A DNA stretch of 64,000 nt from Flaccisagitta enflata. Its lineage: Eukaryota > Chaetognatha > Sagittoidea > Aphragmophora. The stretch spans positions 43,400,001 through 43,464,000 of the forward strand of contig OZ231126.1 in NCBI GenBank assembly GCA_965153355.1, written 5' to 3'. The position numbers and the translations under genes were made by a program. Numbering within the stretch: position 1 is the first letter of the stretch; each line of letters begins with the position of its first letter. Shown piece by piece: positions 11,554-23,075 of the stretch. The notes beneath the pieces were generated by a model, which saw nothing but the letters and a program-made list of their open reading frames with translations, made no database searches and was not told where the DNA came from.

Positions 11554-11877
11554 AACAAGGTCGGATACACGGCCAATACCAGTTGCGGACGGGTGGGCAG
11601 GGGCGAAAATGCGCGTTTTCACACTTTTCGACTCGTGTTCACGGACGGACGGACAGACGGACGGACGGACAGACGGACGGACGGACGGACAGCGGACGAA
11701 CAGACGAACGAACAGACAGGCACAGACGGACAAAGACTCTTATAGAGTTGCGTGTCCCCAACTAACGCGCCATCAACGTGGGTGGACGGAGGGACGGACG
11801 GGCAGACGAACCGACCGACCGACAAACCAAACAACAGACCAAGGTGTAGTCTTATAGAGTTGCGTGTCACAACTAAA
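11554..11877 (-). mobile_element. Family A element plus tandem partial copy
   Basis: The main copy spans about 11,554-11,764, with AACAAGG, AGTTGCGGACGGGTGGGC, a long (GGAC)n tract and hairpin AGTTGCGTGTCCCCAACT. A second hairpin end (AGTTGCGTGTCACAACT) lies at 11,860-11,876. The sequence CGCCATCAACGTGGGTGGA follows both hairpins, so the end and its flank were duplicated in tandem. Confidence 0.8.
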
Positions 11878-11915
11878 AAACGCCATCAACGTGGGTGGAT
11901 TTTTTTACCCATGGT

Positions 11916-12541
11916 TTCATTTTGGGCAGCGGCCCCGGAGGGGTGGCGACTATGATTTCACCTAGAGCAATTTTCTCCAGTATCCGTTTTCTGTTTGTCC
12001 GTCCGTACATCCCCCCCTCCGCGAAGCCTCAAAACAGGCCTCCCAAACTGCAAATGAAGCCCTTTTGACCCCAAATAAGTCAGGCCTTACAGACCCCAAA
12101 TCAGACCTTTCTGGCCCCAGGTCAGGCCTCTCAGACCCCAAATCAGGCCTCCCAGACCCCAAATCAGGTTTCACAGATTCCAAATCAGGTTTCACAGACT
12201 CCAAATCAGGCCACTCAGACCCAAAATCAAGTCTCTCAGACCCCAAATCAGGCCTCGCAAACCCCAAATCAGACCTTTCAGACCCCAAATTAGACCCCTA
12301 AGACCCAAAATCGGGCCTTTCAGACCCTGAATCAAGCTTCTCAAACCCAAAATCACACCTCGCAGACACTAAATCAGACCTTTCAGACCCAAAATCAGGC
12401 CCTTCAAACCAGCTTCTCAAACCAGAGATAATTGCCCTATGTGGAATCATAGGCCGCTGCCCCTCTCAAAATCTCAAACCCATATACACTTGCCCAGGGG
12501 CATCGGGTACCATTGACCATGTAACGCTTTTGCGACTATTA
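11916..12541 (+). mobile_element. Family C element with ~20-bp minisatellite
   Basis: The left terminus GGGCAGCGGCCCCGGAGGGG is followed by a short CCGTCCGTAC run and an array of CAGACCCCAAATCAGGCCTC-like units (about 12,020-12,420). The right terminus is ATAGGCCGCTGCCC with the tail TACCATTGACCATGTAACGC. The array reads through in several frames, and I do not treat it as a gene. Confidence 0.85.
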
Positions 12542-12744
12542 CTTTTTTTTTTGTTCATTCAGATTCAGTGGAACGTTTCCAAGTTAAAGTCGTCTCTGTC
12601 GTAATTGTCACTATCACTATTATCAACACTGTCACTCTTATCACTGGGCGAGGATCCTTGAATTTAATTTGGTCTCCATTTTCGACCATCAGCTTCTCTA
12701 TCATTACTATTGTCACTTACTAATTCATTGTCACTTCCACATTC

Positions 12745-13021
12745 AGGGTGTGTTTCTAGAGACGACCAAAAACGCGTTCATTCTCATTGAACGTGTTCAC
12801 TCTGTGAACACATATTCAAGTATTTCAACTTTCCCATGAGGGAGTGAGCAAAGTGAGTGAGCGAGCCCATGAACGGAGCAAGCAAGCAAAGCGAGCATAG
12901 CGCTGCGGAGCAAGTGAGTGGGGTGAGCGGTGCAAGCGAACAAACATAGCGAGCGAGCGAGCGAGCGAGTGACTGAGTGGCCCATTCAAATCGCGATTGT
13001 CTGTGACTAGAAACGCGCCCT
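12745..13021 (-). mobile_element. Repeat G, copy 2 (inverted)
   Basis: Reverse-complement relative of 5,521-5,781, with ends GGGTGTGTTTCTAG and CTAGAAACGCGCCCT and the GAGTGAGCGAGC-rich core in between. The ends form a short inverted repeat. No convincing flanking duplication is visible. Confidence 0.7.
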
Positions 13022-13258
13022 CACTGATTCATTTTCAGTAATTGTAACACTGCACTATGGGTGGTTTGGGCGTACTAGAGGTGTTATATACCCAACCACC
13101 GCCCAAAACACCCAAATCACCATCACCGACACCCCTAAAACCATCCAAACACCTAAATCGCCAATTGCACTGTCATCACTGGCTTATTTACAGACATGCT
13201 CACCGATTTCTTAGAGTAACAATGTGGTGATTCGCTCTCCCATCTTTTATTTCTTCCC

Positions 13259-13293
<35 letters not shown>

Positions 13294-14480
13294 GTTTGGT
13301 GAGGCTTGGTGAGTTGGGGTTGCACACTGCATTCTTGGGGGGGCTTCAAAAGTTGAGTTACCCAAAATTTCAAACTCCTTGTGGAGACACGCAGTTTTTT
13401 TCTATTGAGAAAAGACCTTAATCTAGGACCATATTGACTCTTTATTTTCCCAAAAAGCATATCATTACATAGATATTTATGATTAAAGATAAAAACTGGC
13501 ATTTTTGACCTTTCCAGAAAAAGTTTCTTTATTGATATGAAATGATGGAAATTAATAGAAGTTATTTACAGTAATCAACTAACAATTAACTGAAGTTATC
13601 AAATGTGAAGGTAAAAATGTGAAAAAATATGATTAAGTACTCTAAAATGTTATTTTAGTAATATAGATCGCTAAGTTTTTGAGTTATGTTTTTACAAAAT
13701 TGAAGCTCTACAGTTTCGGCGGGTTTTGGCAAGGTTTAGACTATCTTAAACATAAAGAACTTCATCTTTGCTTCAAAATCAAGTATGTCCCATCCATCGA
13801 CACTCACCGACTTTTTCGTACTATGACATTGCATAACTATCGTTTGGCTAGAAATTGGTAAAATTTCATGTTGTGGTGCCAACTTTGCGTCATATTGACT
13901 ACCCAGGTCTAGGGACCTAAAATAGCCAAAAACTAGCTATTCACTTGCAAATGCTAAAAATTGAAAAAAAAAATAAATCATTATTTTTTGCAAATAAAAT
14001 AACATACAGTAGTCTTAGGAATTAGAGAAAATGAATTATATGGTAAATTTGCTGCTATTTTTTCCCTGCTTGAATATATTACTTTTATCAATCTGAATAA
14101 CTTACATTTATTCAAGCTTCATATTGTAGAAGGCCTCATTTAATTGAGTTCACCCCCCTGGTAAGAGGGGGGGTGGAGGAAAATCAAAGGATTTAAAGAT
14201 AGAGAAGAAAACCAAAGTAAAGGGTGGAAAAAGAAAAAAGAAAATATAAGAAAATATAAATTTGGCAGTACCAAATCATAAGAACTGATTAATAAACCAC
14301 AATTTAACAATAAGCAGATCCCATCTATACTGTTTTATTGCTTTAAGGGATAAAAATCATAGATTTAAAACATAATCCCATATGGTAAGAAAATCAAAAA
14401 CTAAAAAGTGACTCGAATTTACACATCCCTGTATTGTGGTCATATTTTTTTTTTATCTAAAAATCATTGAAAGAAATAGC
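13022..14480. other. No gene seen
   Basis: AT-rich sequence with a poly-T run at about 13,262-13,290. A small cluster of CCCAAACCACC-like motifs lies at 13,055-13,160. No exon or mobile element could be supported. Confidence 0.45.
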
Positions 14481-14484
14481 AATA

Positions 14485-15185
14485 TTACATGAGGAGACAT
14501 GAAGAGACAAAAAAAACATCAGCAGACAAAAGAAGACATAAAGAGACAAAAAAGGCAAAAAGAGACATGAAAAAACAATAATAGACATAAAGAGACGTAA
14601 AAAGACTTGATAATATTTAGAGGCATGAAAACACATGAAGAGACATGAAAAGACAAGAGAAGACATGAAAAGACAAGAGAAGACATGAAAAGACATAAGG
14701 AGACATGAAGAGACAAAAAAAACATCAGAAGACAAGAGAAGACATAAAGAGACATAAAACGACAAAAAGAGAAATGAAAAAACAATAAAAGACATAAAGA
14801 GACATAAAGATATAAAATAAGATTTAGAGGCATGAAAACACATGAAGAGACATGAAAACAAATAAAGAGATATGAAAAGACAAGAGAAAACATAGAAAGT
14901 CAAGAGAAGACATGAAGAGACAAAAAAAAACATCAGAAGACATAAAGAGACATAAAAAGATAAAAAGAGACATAAAAAAACAATTAAAGACATAAAGAGA
15001 CAAAATAAGATTTAGTGGCATAAAAACACATGAAGAGACATGAAAACACATGAAGAGACATGAACAAACAATCATGTGGACACAAAAAAAGACTTGAGAA
15101 GACATAAAGAGACATGAGGAGACATGAGGTGGGATGAAGAGATAAGAAAACATAAAGAGATATAAAAAAACATAAAAAGAAGGTG
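14485..15185. repeat. Degenerate ~10-bp minisatellite (GACATGAAGA)
   Basis: About 700 bp built from imperfect copies of AGACATAAAG and AGACATGAAG, with larger blocks such as the segments around AGGCATGAAAACACATGAAG repeated at 14,630, 14,827 and 15,015. Read in reverse it yields Phe/Ser/Leu-rich frames without meaning. Confidence 0.9.
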
Positions 15186-15665
15186 GGAACTTTAAAAGTA
15201 GCTAGTTTGCCGACTTCCAGCCTTAGGTTGAGCTATCTCCGAGCGCCAAAGTTGGCAACAGATGGCGAAGCGCTTGTGTCTTGCCTTGAAACTAAAACAA
15301 AAGACACTTTGTGGGAGGCCAGACCTAAAAATGTTTTTTTATTAATAATGACACTTAACATCGACTTAAGGACTTCTAAGTTAACATAGTGTTTGGATAC
15401 ATGATCTAGTATAGTTGAAAAAAAAATTATGAACTAACTCGCTGTAGTTCAAAAAATAGCTCGGGTCCCTCTGACATCCCTAAGAGTTTCTACTGTGGGT
15501 TGGATGCCCCTTCCCACCCGTCCGCAACGATATTGTGACCCTTTATTACTTGTTGTTCTTTCTTCCTCTTGTTATCACAATCACTTTTGCCATCATTGTC
15601 ATCATCAACGTCAGTGTCATCACTGTCATCACTCTCATCAATGTCACTGTCATCATCCTTCTCAC
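15186..15665. other. Intron-like sequence with an A-element scrap
   Basis: Contains a possible terminal exon of the neighbouring minus-strand gene (15,223-15,291), a remnant of a family A right end near 15,505-15,540 (CCCACCCGTCCGCAAC), and an imperfect TCATCA repeat at 15,570-15,660. Confidence 0.4.
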
Positions 15666-16248
15666 CGAATCCTTAGTTGATGAACATTCGCTCTTCCTTC
15701 TTTCATTTCCATCCTCCGCCTTTTGTTTTTCCTTTGCCGTTTGACAAGCAGCTTGCCAAGAGGTCGTCATCTCCTCCTCTTCCTCTTCCTCCTCCTCCTC
15801 CCCTCCGCAGCTCGAGGATGAAGACCCGCTGGATGGGCCTTTTGCTGCATCGGAGAGGCATGTTGCTGCGGATGCTTCAGCACCTGCAGCATTGTTTGCG
15901 TTGGATGCTACAGTAGAAGCTGCCGCAGATTTGGGCAACAGCGAAGACGCGCCATCTTCAGGGACTGATCATGAATAAATGAATGAATGAATGAATGAAT
16001 GAATGAATGAGTGAATGAATGAATGAATGAATGAATGAATGAATGAATGAATGAAAGAATGAAAAAGAGAATGAAAATGAATGAATGAATGAATGAATTA
16101 AAGAATCAAGAATGAATGAATTCAAATCATGACAATGATATGCAGAAACAAGTGAACCAGTTACACAATACACTCATTATCGCGAAGGATAACCAGAAAA
16201 ATCCAGGGACTTACAATTTCAATGCCATCTGGGTCCCGGTAAAACAAA

Positions 16249-16279
<31 letters not shown>

Positions 16280-16496
16280 AATCGAGTTGTTGATTGATAG
16301 GTAGAATGACAAACTCTAACAACCAGTCAAGAAAATATCTTTGATTATTTGAAATGGAAATTTGATTACTGATTACAATTTACAGGACACCTATGAAATG
16401 ACCATGTGCTTTGGTTGTAAAGTAATGTTGTCCAGCTTATGTAAAACAAAAACAAAAACAAAAACAAAAACAAAAGCAAAAGCAAAAGGAAAAACA

Positions 16497-16527
<31 letters not shown>

Positions 16528-17625
16528 CAAAACAAAACAAAACAAAACAAAACAAAACAAAACAAAACAAACAAAACAAAAACAAACGATTTTCACCTGT
16601 TGTTGGTCTCAGGACGGCCACCGCAGAACCAAGACTTAAAGAGATTTGTTTCCCACTGAAAAATTACAACACAACGAGAAAAATTAAGACTCAACCCTAC
16701 GCCAGCGCCTCCGCCCTCCACATTCAGTGACATTCTGCATCCTGCCCTCCATCCTCTGTCTTCTGCCTCCCGCTCTTCGCCCTCTGTTTTCTTCCCTCAA
16801 CTCTCTACCCTCAGCCCTCTGCCCTTAGCCCTCCCCACACTTCACCCCCCATCCATATCTTCCGCCTTTATACTTTGCTTCAGGCCCTCTGCTCTCCAAC
16901 TTCTGAGCTCTGCCTTATGTATTCTGCATCCTGTTCTTTGTCATTTCACTCATTTGCATTAAATCCTCTTACAGTCCACTGCCCTCCACTTCCAACCTTT
17001 TGCCAATCGCCCTCCGTCCTACAACCTGCCCAGCCCTTCACCCCACCCACCGTCCTATCAAAACCAAATATTATGCTGACACGTTCTGTAGCTGCTTCAT
17101 ATGCCATGAAAGCGTTGAACCTCATTTATGTACCTTTTTTTGAAGAAATTTTTCAAGTCAATATGGTTGATCTTTGATGTGATCGGTGCTGCTTCTTCAT
17201 CACGATCGCCCAAATTAACATCCAGATCCTAATGGAAATATGTGAAAATAATTTACCCGAACATGACCTAGCTTGATATGACATGATGTCATACGAAATG
17301 ACATGACGTAAACAGATGGATAGAATGTCATGATGCACCATGATTAACTATGATATGACGCAAAATGAAATGATAAAGACATGACATGACATGACATGAA
17401 ATAAAAAAGACATGACAATGGTGGTTCAAAACCCACCTGATTTTTTGACGCTTCGAGTAGATTTCTTTCATACCAATTGAGTTTATATTTTTTCGAGCAG
17501 AAAATGTAAAGAATAAAACCCGACAAAAGTAAACAAACAATTGATAAAATGACGCATGCGGCCGCCAGGGGAGCAGTTGTCCGGCGAGCCACGCTCAAAG
17601 CGCCATCTTCATCGTCCAAAGACAT
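15666..17625 (-). CDS. Unrecognised single-pass membrane protein (4-5 exons)
   Basis: I do not recognise the family. Exons read on the minus strand: 17,625-17,437 (ATG, 63 codons), 17,228-17,134 (95 nt), 16,655-16,597 (59 nt) and 15,964-15,666 (299 nt). All borders are AG/GT, and the phases (0, then 2, then 1, then 0) join into 214 uninterrupted codons. Residues 1-8 are acidic, and residues about 19-43 form a membrane helix (ACVILSIVCLLLSGFILY). A basic juxtamembrane stretch with KKYKLNWYERNLLEASK follows. Exon 2 is charged. Exon 4 is Ala/Ser-rich and carries ten consecutive Glu. A phase-0 acceptor at 15,292 would add 22 codons to a stop at 15,223, making the gene complete, but that exon is less certain. 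The introns hold GAAT and AAAAC microsatellites. A membrane-anchored cytosolic protein is the safest description. Confidence 0.5.
15974..16110. repeat. (GAAT)n microsatellite
   Basis: About 137 bp of ATGA/GAAT tetranucleotide inside a proposed intron, beginning about 10 bp from the acceptor at 15,965-15,966. Confidence 0.95.
16443..16588. repeat. (AAAAC)n and (AAAACA)n microsatellite
   Basis: About 146 bp of A-rich penta- and hexanucleotide repeats within a proposed intron, close to the donor of the 59-nt exon. Confidence 0.95.
16680..17060. repeat. Degenerate CCCTCTGC-type pyrimidine repeat
   Basis: Irregular repeats of CCCTC, TCTGCC and CCTCAGCCCTC in a C/T-rich stretch. It lies inside the second proposed intron of the minus-strand gene. 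Confidence 0.55.
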
Positions 17626-18179
17626 GATTTTTGCGATCGACGTTGATTTATTGTTTTAATAGCAACAAAATCAACATGGGAGTAATCTTACAGGAGAATG
17701 TGGGAAAATACAGGCTTGAGGAGAGTATTACTATTAATGTGGAGAAAGCTCTGACATAATCGTACATAGAAGTAGACGAGCAAAATCCAGAGAATGACGC
17801 AGGGCGGCAATCTACGAGGAGACAAGAAATGATTCATATGTTTATTTACTGATTGAAAAAAAGAAACACCAAAAGAACGTCGAAAATCCGCGATGAGAAA
17901 ATCGTAGCTGTCTATTGGTTGATTTGTTGTGGATACTTAATTGTTGATTTCTAATTCAATTGCTAATTGGAACTTTGGTGATCTAGATTGTTGTGATTTT
18001 CTTTCTCCAAGTCAATCTGCCTTTCTTTTTTTGAATTAGCAGTTTTTTTTTTTTGGTTTCATACAGGCCAGTTTTTTTTCAAATCATAATTGATTTTTAT
18101 GTAATTTTTTTTTCTCGTTATTTTCGTTTGTTTTGGATTTTTTGTTTAAAGATTTCTATAATATTGCGCCTAAATTTTT
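17626..18179. other. Upstream region of the minus-strand gene; no promoter motif identified
   Basis: AT-rich sequence with several T8-T10 runs. No TATA box or initiator at a convincing distance from the ATG at 17,625 could be named. Confidence 0.4.
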
Positions 18180-18510
18180 TTCTTTTTGAAAATTGAGCGT
18201 AACTCTTTGGTATCAGATATAATCTTTGACAACATGTATGTGTCCATGTAAAGTTTCATGAACCATTAGGCGTAATCTTTTTTTTTTAAGCGTCAAGTGT
18301 AACTGACGCCCAAAGTGTCATCATGGAAACATTGGGCGTCACTTTTCACATTCACGCGTAACTCACTGAGGCCTTAATTGTCCCCTAAGAACGATGGGGC
18401 GTCAATTATGACGCCTAACGCGATAATAAAGAGAAACTGTTGGGCGTCACTTTTTTGGTCGTTGGGCGTAATTCATTGACGCCTAACGGCTGTTATAACG
18501 CCCCGCGCCG
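18180..18510. repeat. Cluster of GGGCGTCA / TGACGCC motifs
   Basis: At least ten copies of GGCGTMA or its complement occur in about 330 bp, including GGGCGTCACTTTT twice and the hairpin GGCGTCAATTATGACGCC. The motif contains TGACGC, a CRE-like half site. It could be a regulatory cluster or a decayed tandem repeat. Confidence 0.6.
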
Positions 18511-18559
18511 GCCTCACTTCACAAAAAGCAAAGATAACAGATGGTCAGAGTTTTCTAGG

Positions 18560-18905
18560 CGATAACCACAACGTAGAATAACGACGACGACGATGGTGAC
18601 GACGATGGCGATGACGACGATAAGAATGACGACGAAAAAGACGACAACAACGACGACTGTTTTAAAGCAAAAGCGCGTTGTTTCACTATTTCCTCCTTCT
18701 CTTCCTCTTTAACCTCTTCTTCTTCCTTTTCTCCTTTTCTTTCCTTTCCTCCCTTTCCTCCCTTTCTTCCTCCTTTTCCTCTTCTTCCTTCTCATCACTC
18801 CTAATCCGCCTCCGCAAAAACCAATTTCGACCACAACAATAACAACAACACTAAGAACACTGACAATGATAATAACAGCAACAACAACAGCAACAAGAAT
18901 TACTG

Positions 18906-18947
<42 letters not shown>

Positions 18948-18949
18948 CT

Positions 18950-19007
<58 letters not shown>

Positions 19008-19031
19008 CTATGATGATGAAAAATAACAACA

Positions 19032-19130
<99 letters not shown>

Positions 19131-19279
19131 CGACATCAACGACAATAGTCTCAATGACAATAATCACAACAACAACTACATCAGCAACAACAACAACCAC
19201 AATAACAGCAACAACAACGCAAACAACAACGACAACAGCAGCAACAGCAACCCAGCAACAGCAGCAACAGCAGAGGAAC

Positions 19280-19310
<31 letters not shown>

Positions 19311-19370
19311 AACAGCAACAACAACAGCGATAGCAGCAGCAACAACATAGCAACAGCAACAACGCCATGA

Positions 19371-19403
<33 letters not shown>

Positions 19404-19550
19404 CAGCAACAGCAACAACAGCAACAACCTTACTTATATATATATACTTGACGATAGCAACAACAACAACAACAAAAACAACAACAACAACAGCAACAAC
19501 AACAACAGCAACAACAACAACAGCAACAACAACAGCATGGTCAGCTTGTT
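18560..19550. repeat. GAC, TTCC and CAA microsatellite block
   Basis: Short GACGACGAT repeats (18,560-18,660) are followed by CTTCC-rich sequence and a 715-bp CAA/AAC tract from 18,836, with CAG interruptions increasing to the right. The tract gives poly-Thr, poly-Gln, poly-Asn and poly-Val frames that I regard as artefacts. Confidence 0.95.
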
Positions 19551-19675
19551 TCTTAAACAATGAAACCAACTGACTCTAGCATGCACGCGTCCAATGGTCA
19601 TCAAAATTGCATATTTGTATGTCATTAAACTCTGCAGACGTCAGTACATTGCCCGGCCCGACACCCTGATGCTGC

Positions 19676-19676
<1 letters not shown>

Positions 19677-19769
<93 letters not shown>

Positions 19770-19819
19770 TTCTTTTTTTCACACGTGATCATGTGTGACG
19801 TTGTTGTAAGGAAGAAAGA

Positions 19820-19850
<31 letters not shown>
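19677..19850. repeat. (CT)n then (GA)n inverted microsatellite pair
   Basis: CT tracts at 19,677-19,772 and a GA tract at 19,818-19,850 face each other across about 45 bp that contain ACACGTGATCATGTGT. The arrangement can form a long stem. Confidence 0.9.
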
Positions 19851-19924
19851 CATTTTTCTCCATATGGAACGAATTTGGTGCGATTTGCGATTGAAACGTG
19901 ACGCGCACAACGCAAGCATGGTAC

Positions 19925-20310
19925 GAAATTCCACGCCACAGTGCCCACTACTCTTCCACGCCACGGTACGCAATCCCACGCCACAGTGCTCTCTACCCTT
20001 CCACGCCATGAGGCGCAACTCCACGCCATGGGGCAGTTTCCACTCTACGCCACAGTGCCTTCTGCCCTTCCACGCCATGGTACGCAATTCCACGCCATGG
20101 TGCAGTCTCCACTCAACGCCACAGTGCCTTCTGCGCTTCCACGCCACGGTGCCGTTTCCTGTTACTGTCCCCATTCGCCATTCTATGCCACGGTCCGTTA
20201 CGCCAATCCACGCAAAAGAGCCTCATGCTCTTCCACATCATGGTACTTCAACTTCACGTCATTCCATTTTTAAAAATGAGCGCTATGACATTCCACGCCA
20301 TGACTCATTA
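19925..20310. repeat. CCACGCCAYGGTGC minisatellite
   Basis: TTCCACGCCATGGTACGCAA and close variants occur at least eleven times at 20-28-bp spacing, with an isolated echo at about 21,036 (TTCCACGCTATGGTGCG). The unit contains partial dyads (CCATGG). Function unknown. Confidence 0.85.
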
Positions 20311-20333
20311 CACCATAAGACGGCTTCCCTCCG

Positions 20334-21265
20334 AAGGCACCGTTTGTGTTTCAAAAAAGGTCAAAATAGAAAAAATGAATAAATGAAAATGCAAAAAAAG
20401 TAAATGAAAGTGATTGAGATGGCTCAGACATAACATTTAAAAAAAAATTTGCATTTATTAGCAAGAGGACCAAGTTTAGCCAATGTTACCAAAAAATTGT
20501 TTTGAAAATTTGTACTTATTTCATTTTTGGTCACTGACAGGGGGCTGGTTGAAATTCTAAATTTGCATAGGAAATAACAAAATGAAAAAACGAAGAACAT
20601 AGTTCTCTTCCCAAATCAATTACAGAGAGAACCATGTTTTTCAAGATGAAAAATTTCCCTGTGTCTGGCTTTCATAGAATTTCAACCTCAGAAAATAAAA
20701 AAAAGTATGAGCAGAAATTCACTAAAAAACATCATTTTCATGCTAGTTTTCATGTGAATCGCAAAGTTCAAATTATATTTTATGTCAGAATATGATAGAA
20801 ATGTATGCACCAAGTGTCTTTAGAGACAATTTGTCCACTAAAAGCATTCCAGCTTCATTATTGTCCTGATAATGATGCAAAAAGTATGGTGAAACACTTC
20901 ATTTTCCTTCAAAAAGTTTTTGTCATAAGGCGTTGTGCCAATTCACAGCAATGTGCGGTGCAACATCCAATGTCAATGTCAGAGAGCATTATGCCATCCC
21001 ATGTCACCCACCCCAGCCATTTCAAACCATCCCAGTTCCACGCTATGGTGCGAAATCACGAATCGATACGGTTCATATTTAGATAGTTTTCATAGCTTAG
21101 CTTTTTTCGCTGATGTTACTCAACTACATCATATGATGATATGAGTCAGGGTAACGGGTACCGCTGACCATGTGCGATACTTATATAACTAGTTATTGTT
21201 GCTGTCAACGAGATTACCCAGATAATTGTCCTTAATTGTGTAGATTACAACTAAAATTGGTTGTA
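20334..21265. other. No gene; small imperfect foldback
   Basis: GGTTGAAATTCT at about 20,549 pairs with AGAATTTCAACC at about 20,680, and inner segments also pair weakly (GAACATAGTTCTC with GAGAACCATGTTTT), suggesting a decayed foldback MITE. The rest is featureless. Confidence 0.4.
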
Positions 21266-21774
21266 CAGTAGATGTCGGAATTTATGTCAGGATAATAAGA
21301 AAACATAAAGGACTGATATTTGGAATATAAACTAATAAAAGGATGCTTTAATGATGATGGGTGTTGGTCTGTATGGAATATCAATATTTTGAGAAATTTT
21401 TTTGAAGGAACATTGCTTGAAATCAAATTTGCTACAACTTGCCCACAATATGTTCTGTAAGAATATCGCTTGTTTAGTAGTTGCCTGGGAGAATCACAGG
21501 GCTGTTACACATAGTTACGCTCTCTAGCAACGGCTACAGAACACATGGTGGGAAAGTTTTTGCAAATTTGATTTTAAGCAATGTTCCCACAAAAGAATTC
21601 TCAGCATTCTGGTGTTTTAGCGGAAATACATGGAAATGTGTTTCCATGGCAACTAACACCCATCGTCAATAAAGCATCCTTTGATTAGATTAAATTCCAA
21701 ATATCATCCTTATATATTCAATTGTCTTCTCAATATCAGTTCCCCGTATTTCCAGGGTTAGACGACATCGACTG
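21266..21774. mobile_element. Mariner-type foldback MITE D, copy 1
   Basis: Termini CAGTAGATGTCGG and CGACATCGACTG are flanked on both sides by TA (21,264-21,265 and 21,775-21,776). The two halves are imperfect inverted copies along nearly the whole length, including AACTAATAAAAGGATGCTTT and its reverse complement. A closer-to-intact relative is at 37,411-37,984. No transposase is encoded. Confidence 0.88.
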
Positions 21775-21776
21775 TA

Positions 21777-22255
21777 CAGTATTTCTTTGCTCTGTGTATT
21801 ACTTATTGATAGCTCTCAAGATGGGTCGACCATTCTTTTTGTGAATGTTGGATAACATAGCTACTCAACCCCTATCTTATCTGAAGATGAGAACCTATGG
21901 AGCTCTCAATGCTACTTATCTTACAGTGGTAACCCACCTTTTCAGCACTGGTTATTAAAGTACTTCTGATATAAGACAAGTTTAAAACGTTTGACGGACA
22001 AGCAGACTTACAGAGATAATCTGTGGAAATAACCAAAAAAAAAGCGAGAGGCAATACCCGCACATTCTCTTGTTCCTGTCTTTTGTTCATCCGTTAAATT
22101 TTTTTAAACACTGTAGCAAAAAAGTTGACCATTTCAATTTTTACTGGCTATCAGTCGAGGCATACTTTTACAATCACACACATAGAAATTTTGAATTGAT
22201 TTCGTAAATCAAATTCTATCATTCATTCATTCATTCATTCTCAAACTGTTCTTTT
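21777..22255. other. No gene seen
   Basis: Unremarkable AT-rich sequence ending in a short (ATTC)n. Confidence 0.5.
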
Positions 22256-22597
22256 GTTGTGGACAGCTGAGATTTGGGTCTCCAGGACTGGGATTACAGG
22301 CCTTGAGCCTGGGAAGGGGAAAGGATGGAGGAGAGGAGGGAGAAAAAAGAAAATCACCCATATGGGTGAAAGCATGGGTCAACAACCCCTTCGGAGCCAC
22401 TGCCCTACTTCCCCTTCAGCTTTAAGCACAGCCTACTTGGGCAGGGCACAGGTACCGCTGACCATCTAAAGCTTTTGCGACTATTTATGATTTCATTCTT
22501 TGATCTCACCACTGCCTAAATGGTCTAGTACCTCAAATATGACCCCTACCCACCAGTTCGCAACTTTGGTAGCCGTGTATCCGGCCTTGTTTTCTAA
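22256..22597 (+). mobile_element. Family C right half joined to a family A right end
   Basis: A short stretch of the 20-bp minisatellite is followed by CCCCTTCGGAGCCACTGCCC, the C tail (GCAGGGCACAGGTACCGCTG, ACCATCTAAAGC) and then a family A right end with GTTCGCAACTTTGG, GCCGTGTATCCGGC and CTTGTT. C therefore sits inside A, as it does at 33,187-34,228. Confidence 0.7.
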
Positions 22598-22624
22598 GAA
22601 TCAGGCTATGCTTCCTACTTGATT

Positions 22625-23075
22625 TAGTTGTGCACTGTATAACCCGCTATATTGATTTATTGATGAGTCCATTGGTCTGTTAGTCTATCCTCAAGACTCA
22701 AATCCCACCTTCGCGACCTAAATCCCACCCATGAAACCTAAATCCCAGCCTCTAGGGTTGGATTTGAGCCTTGAGGGTAGGATTTGAGCTTCTAGGCTGG
22801 GATTTGGGCCTTGAGGCTGGGATTTGGGCCTTGATACTGGAATTTGGGCATTGAAGCTAGGATTTTAGTTAGTGGGGGACAAATGGACAAACGGACATAC
22901 GGCCACTGCCCTGCTCCCCCTCAACTTCAAGCACAACCTACTTAAGCAGGGCAATGGTATGGCTGACCATCTAACAATTTTGCAATTATTACTTTTTTGT
23001 GCCTTATTTACCTTTTCTTTCACTGCCCTTGCCCAACCGCATACAACTGGGGTAGATGTGTATCCAGTCTTTTTG
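22625..23075 (+). mobile_element. Degraded A/C composite element
   Basis: CTGTATAACCCGC resembles a family A left end without its hairpin. A minisatellite of the C type follows (22,690-22,870), then GGCCACTGCCCTGCTCCCC, GCTGACCATCTAAC and a worn A right end (GATGTGTATCCAGTC). Confidence 0.6.

Noticed and set aside
13690-15290. Possible inverted pair around GCCAACTTTG and AACTAGCTA
   Set aside because: Only two short matches align; flanks do not.
16195-16245. Minus-strand phrase YRDPDGIEI before GTAAGT, resembling the end of a glyoxalase/VOC domain
   Set aside because: The only acceptor would leave a 14-nt exon whose phase breaks the frame into the next exon; probably coincidence.
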